Shown here in pieces: positions 5,850 to 6,736 of a DNA stretch of 6,736 nt. The notes under the pieces were generated by a model, which worked only from the letters and a program-made list of their open reading frames with translations, did no database searches and had not been told where the DNA came from. The position numbers and the translations under genes were made by a program. Numbering within the stretch: position 1 is the first letter of the stretch; the number at the start of each line of letters is the position of its first letter. This DNA comes from Acidobacteriota bacterium (GTDB lineage: Bacteria; Acidobacteriota; Aminicenantia; Aminicenantales; Saccharicenantaceae): the NCBI GenBank assembly GCA_003476685.1, contig DMVN01000100.1, forward strand, positions 1-6,736. Direction: 5' to 3'.

Positions 5850-6736
5850 ATGAACGGCGACAAATTTCTTCGACCAGGCTTTTTAGGATTGTTCCTGCTG
5901 GCTTTGCTGGCTTTCTTCCTGGGTGCCTGCCGCCAGCCTGAAGTTCAGGTGTCGGCCGGGAGCCTTGAGCAGAAGGCCAGAGAAATTCATAAGAAGATAG
6001 TCACGGTGGATACTCACTGTGATACGGCCATGATGCTGCTCCGCGGCAACTGGAATCCGGCTGAGCGCCATGACCCGGAGGCCCCCGGGAGCGGCAAGGT
6101 TGACCTGCCCAGGATGAAGGAGGGCGGGCTTGATGCCGAGTTTTTTGCGGCTTTTGTCGGCCAGGGGCCCCGGACTGAACAGGGCTACGCTCAGGCCAGG
6201 AAAAGAACGGAAGAGCTGATCCAGGCGGTGAAGAATATGGTTCAGGCTAATAGCTCCCTTATCGGGCTGGCCCTCAACCCGGAAGACGCTTACCGCCTGA
6301 AGAAGCAGAACAAGCTTATAGCCTTTCTGGGAATAGAAAACGGTTATGCCATCGGCCGGGACCTTGGCCTGGTCAAGTATTTTTACGACCAGGGGGTTCG
6401 TTACATCACCCTGTGCCACTCTTCTGATAATGATATCTGTGATTCTTCCACCGACCGGGCTGAGCCGGAAGATAAGGGCCTGAGCGATTTCGGCCGGCAG
6501 GTGGTCCGGGAATGCAACCGCGTGGGTATTATCATCGATATCTCCCATGCTTCTGACCGCAGCTTTTTTGATGTCCTTGAAGCCAGTGCCGCTCCCATCA
6601 TCGCCTCTCATTCCTGTGTCCGGGCGGTCTGTGATAATCCCCGCAACCTGACCGATGACATGATCAAGGCTCTGGCGGCGAAAGGCGGAGTGATTCAGAT
6701 TTGCTTCCTGTCGGCCTACGTCAAGCCGCCCCAGCC
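5850..6736 (+). CDS. M19 family membrane dipeptidase, predicted lipoprotein (3' end missing)
   Basis: The frame runs from ATG 5850 to the right edge without a stop (295 codons). AAAGGA lies 5 bases upstream of the ATG. The N-terminus is a lipoprotein signal: K5 and R8, a hydrophobic core 11-24 and the lipobox LGAC with C27. The residue after Cys is Arg, so outer-membrane sorting is likely if the cell is Gram-negative. The peptidase M19 (renal dipeptidase) domain starts near 45. The zinc ligands of human renal dipeptidase can be matched: H56 and D58 in DTHCD, E163 in GIENG, H233 in DISHAS and H254 in ASHS. H190 in LCHSS and R265 in NPRN match the human substrate-binding His and Arg. The last part of the TIM barrel, including the catalytic-region Asp, is beyond the edge. 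Family members hydrolyse dipeptides, some with D-residues at the C-terminal position, at a binuclear zinc site. A role in peptide scavenging is inferred. Confidence 0.93.
   Translation, partial: MNGDKFLRPGFLGLFLLALLAFFLGACRQPEVQVSAGSLEQKAREIHKKIVTVDTHCDTAMMLLRGNWNPAERHDPEAPGSGKVDLPRMKEGGLDAEFFAAFVGQGPRTEQGYAQARKRTEELIQAVKNMVQANSSLIGLALNPEDAYRLKKQNKLIAFLGIENGYAIGRDLGLVKYFYDQGVRYITLCHSSDNDICDSSTDRAEPEDKGLSDFGRQVVRECNRVGIIIDISHASDRSFFDVLEASAAPIIASHSCVRAVCDNPRNLTDDMIKALAAKGGVIQICFLSAYVKPPQ

Noticed and set aside
5883..6611. 242-codon open frame on the minus strand
   Set aside because: It lies wholly antisense to the M19 dipeptidase, whose metal-ligand motifs fix the plus-strand frame; its translation shows no domain and it is a by-product of codon use.
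1..6736. A novel defence, mobile or multi-gene system
   Set aside because: No transposase, integrase, phage, toxin-antitoxin, CRISPR or nuclease signature is present. All five genes fall in recognised families, and separate promoters and mixed strands argue against one functional cassette.

Overview
The window looks like chromosomal DNA from a free-living, probably Gram-negative bacterium. It is moderately GC-rich by eye. Shine-Dalgarno sites are visible at two starts and sigma70-type promoter boxes can be recognised. Two products carry export signals, one of them a lipoprotein whose residue after the Cys is Arg rather than Asp. The gene set (DUF2961/GH172, CehA/McbA PHP hydrolase, COG3375 GNAT, M19 dipeptidase) recalls environmental heterotroph lineages such as Aminicenantota or Acidobacteriota. 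That placement is a low-confidence impression, because no marker gene is present. There is no mobile element, tRNA, rRNA, CRISPR array or phage gene.

Layout: (1) 3-860, plus strand: the C-terminal 285 codons of a DUF2961 (GH172-type) protein cut by the left edge. (2) 877-1872, minus strand: a diacylglycerol-kinase-family lipid kinase, converging on gene 1 with a 16-bp gap, with a near-consensus promoter at 1913-1941. (3) 2144-4639, minus strand: a large exported CehA/McbA-type PHP metallohydrolase, followed by a candidate intrinsic terminator at 2088-2112. (4) 4731-5705, plus strand: a COG3375-type GNAT acetyltransferase, divergent from gene 3 across a 91-bp AT-rich region. (5) 5850-6736, plus strand: the first 295 codons of an M19 membrane-dipeptidase lipoprotein cut by the right edge. 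Its leader has an extended -10 promoter, a 12-codon upstream reading frame and a hairpin.

The genes look mostly like single-gene transcription units, each with its own candidate promoter, rather than one operon. The shared theme is limited: two exported metal-dependent hydrolases (PHP and M19), a probable glycoside hydrolase, a membrane-lipid kinase and an acetyltransferase. I see no convincing new multi-gene system. The points most worth a second look are regulatory: the lipid-kinase promoter that mimics an N-terminal extension, the alternative hairpins after gene 3, the nearly leaderless acetyltransferase start, and the dipeptidase leader.
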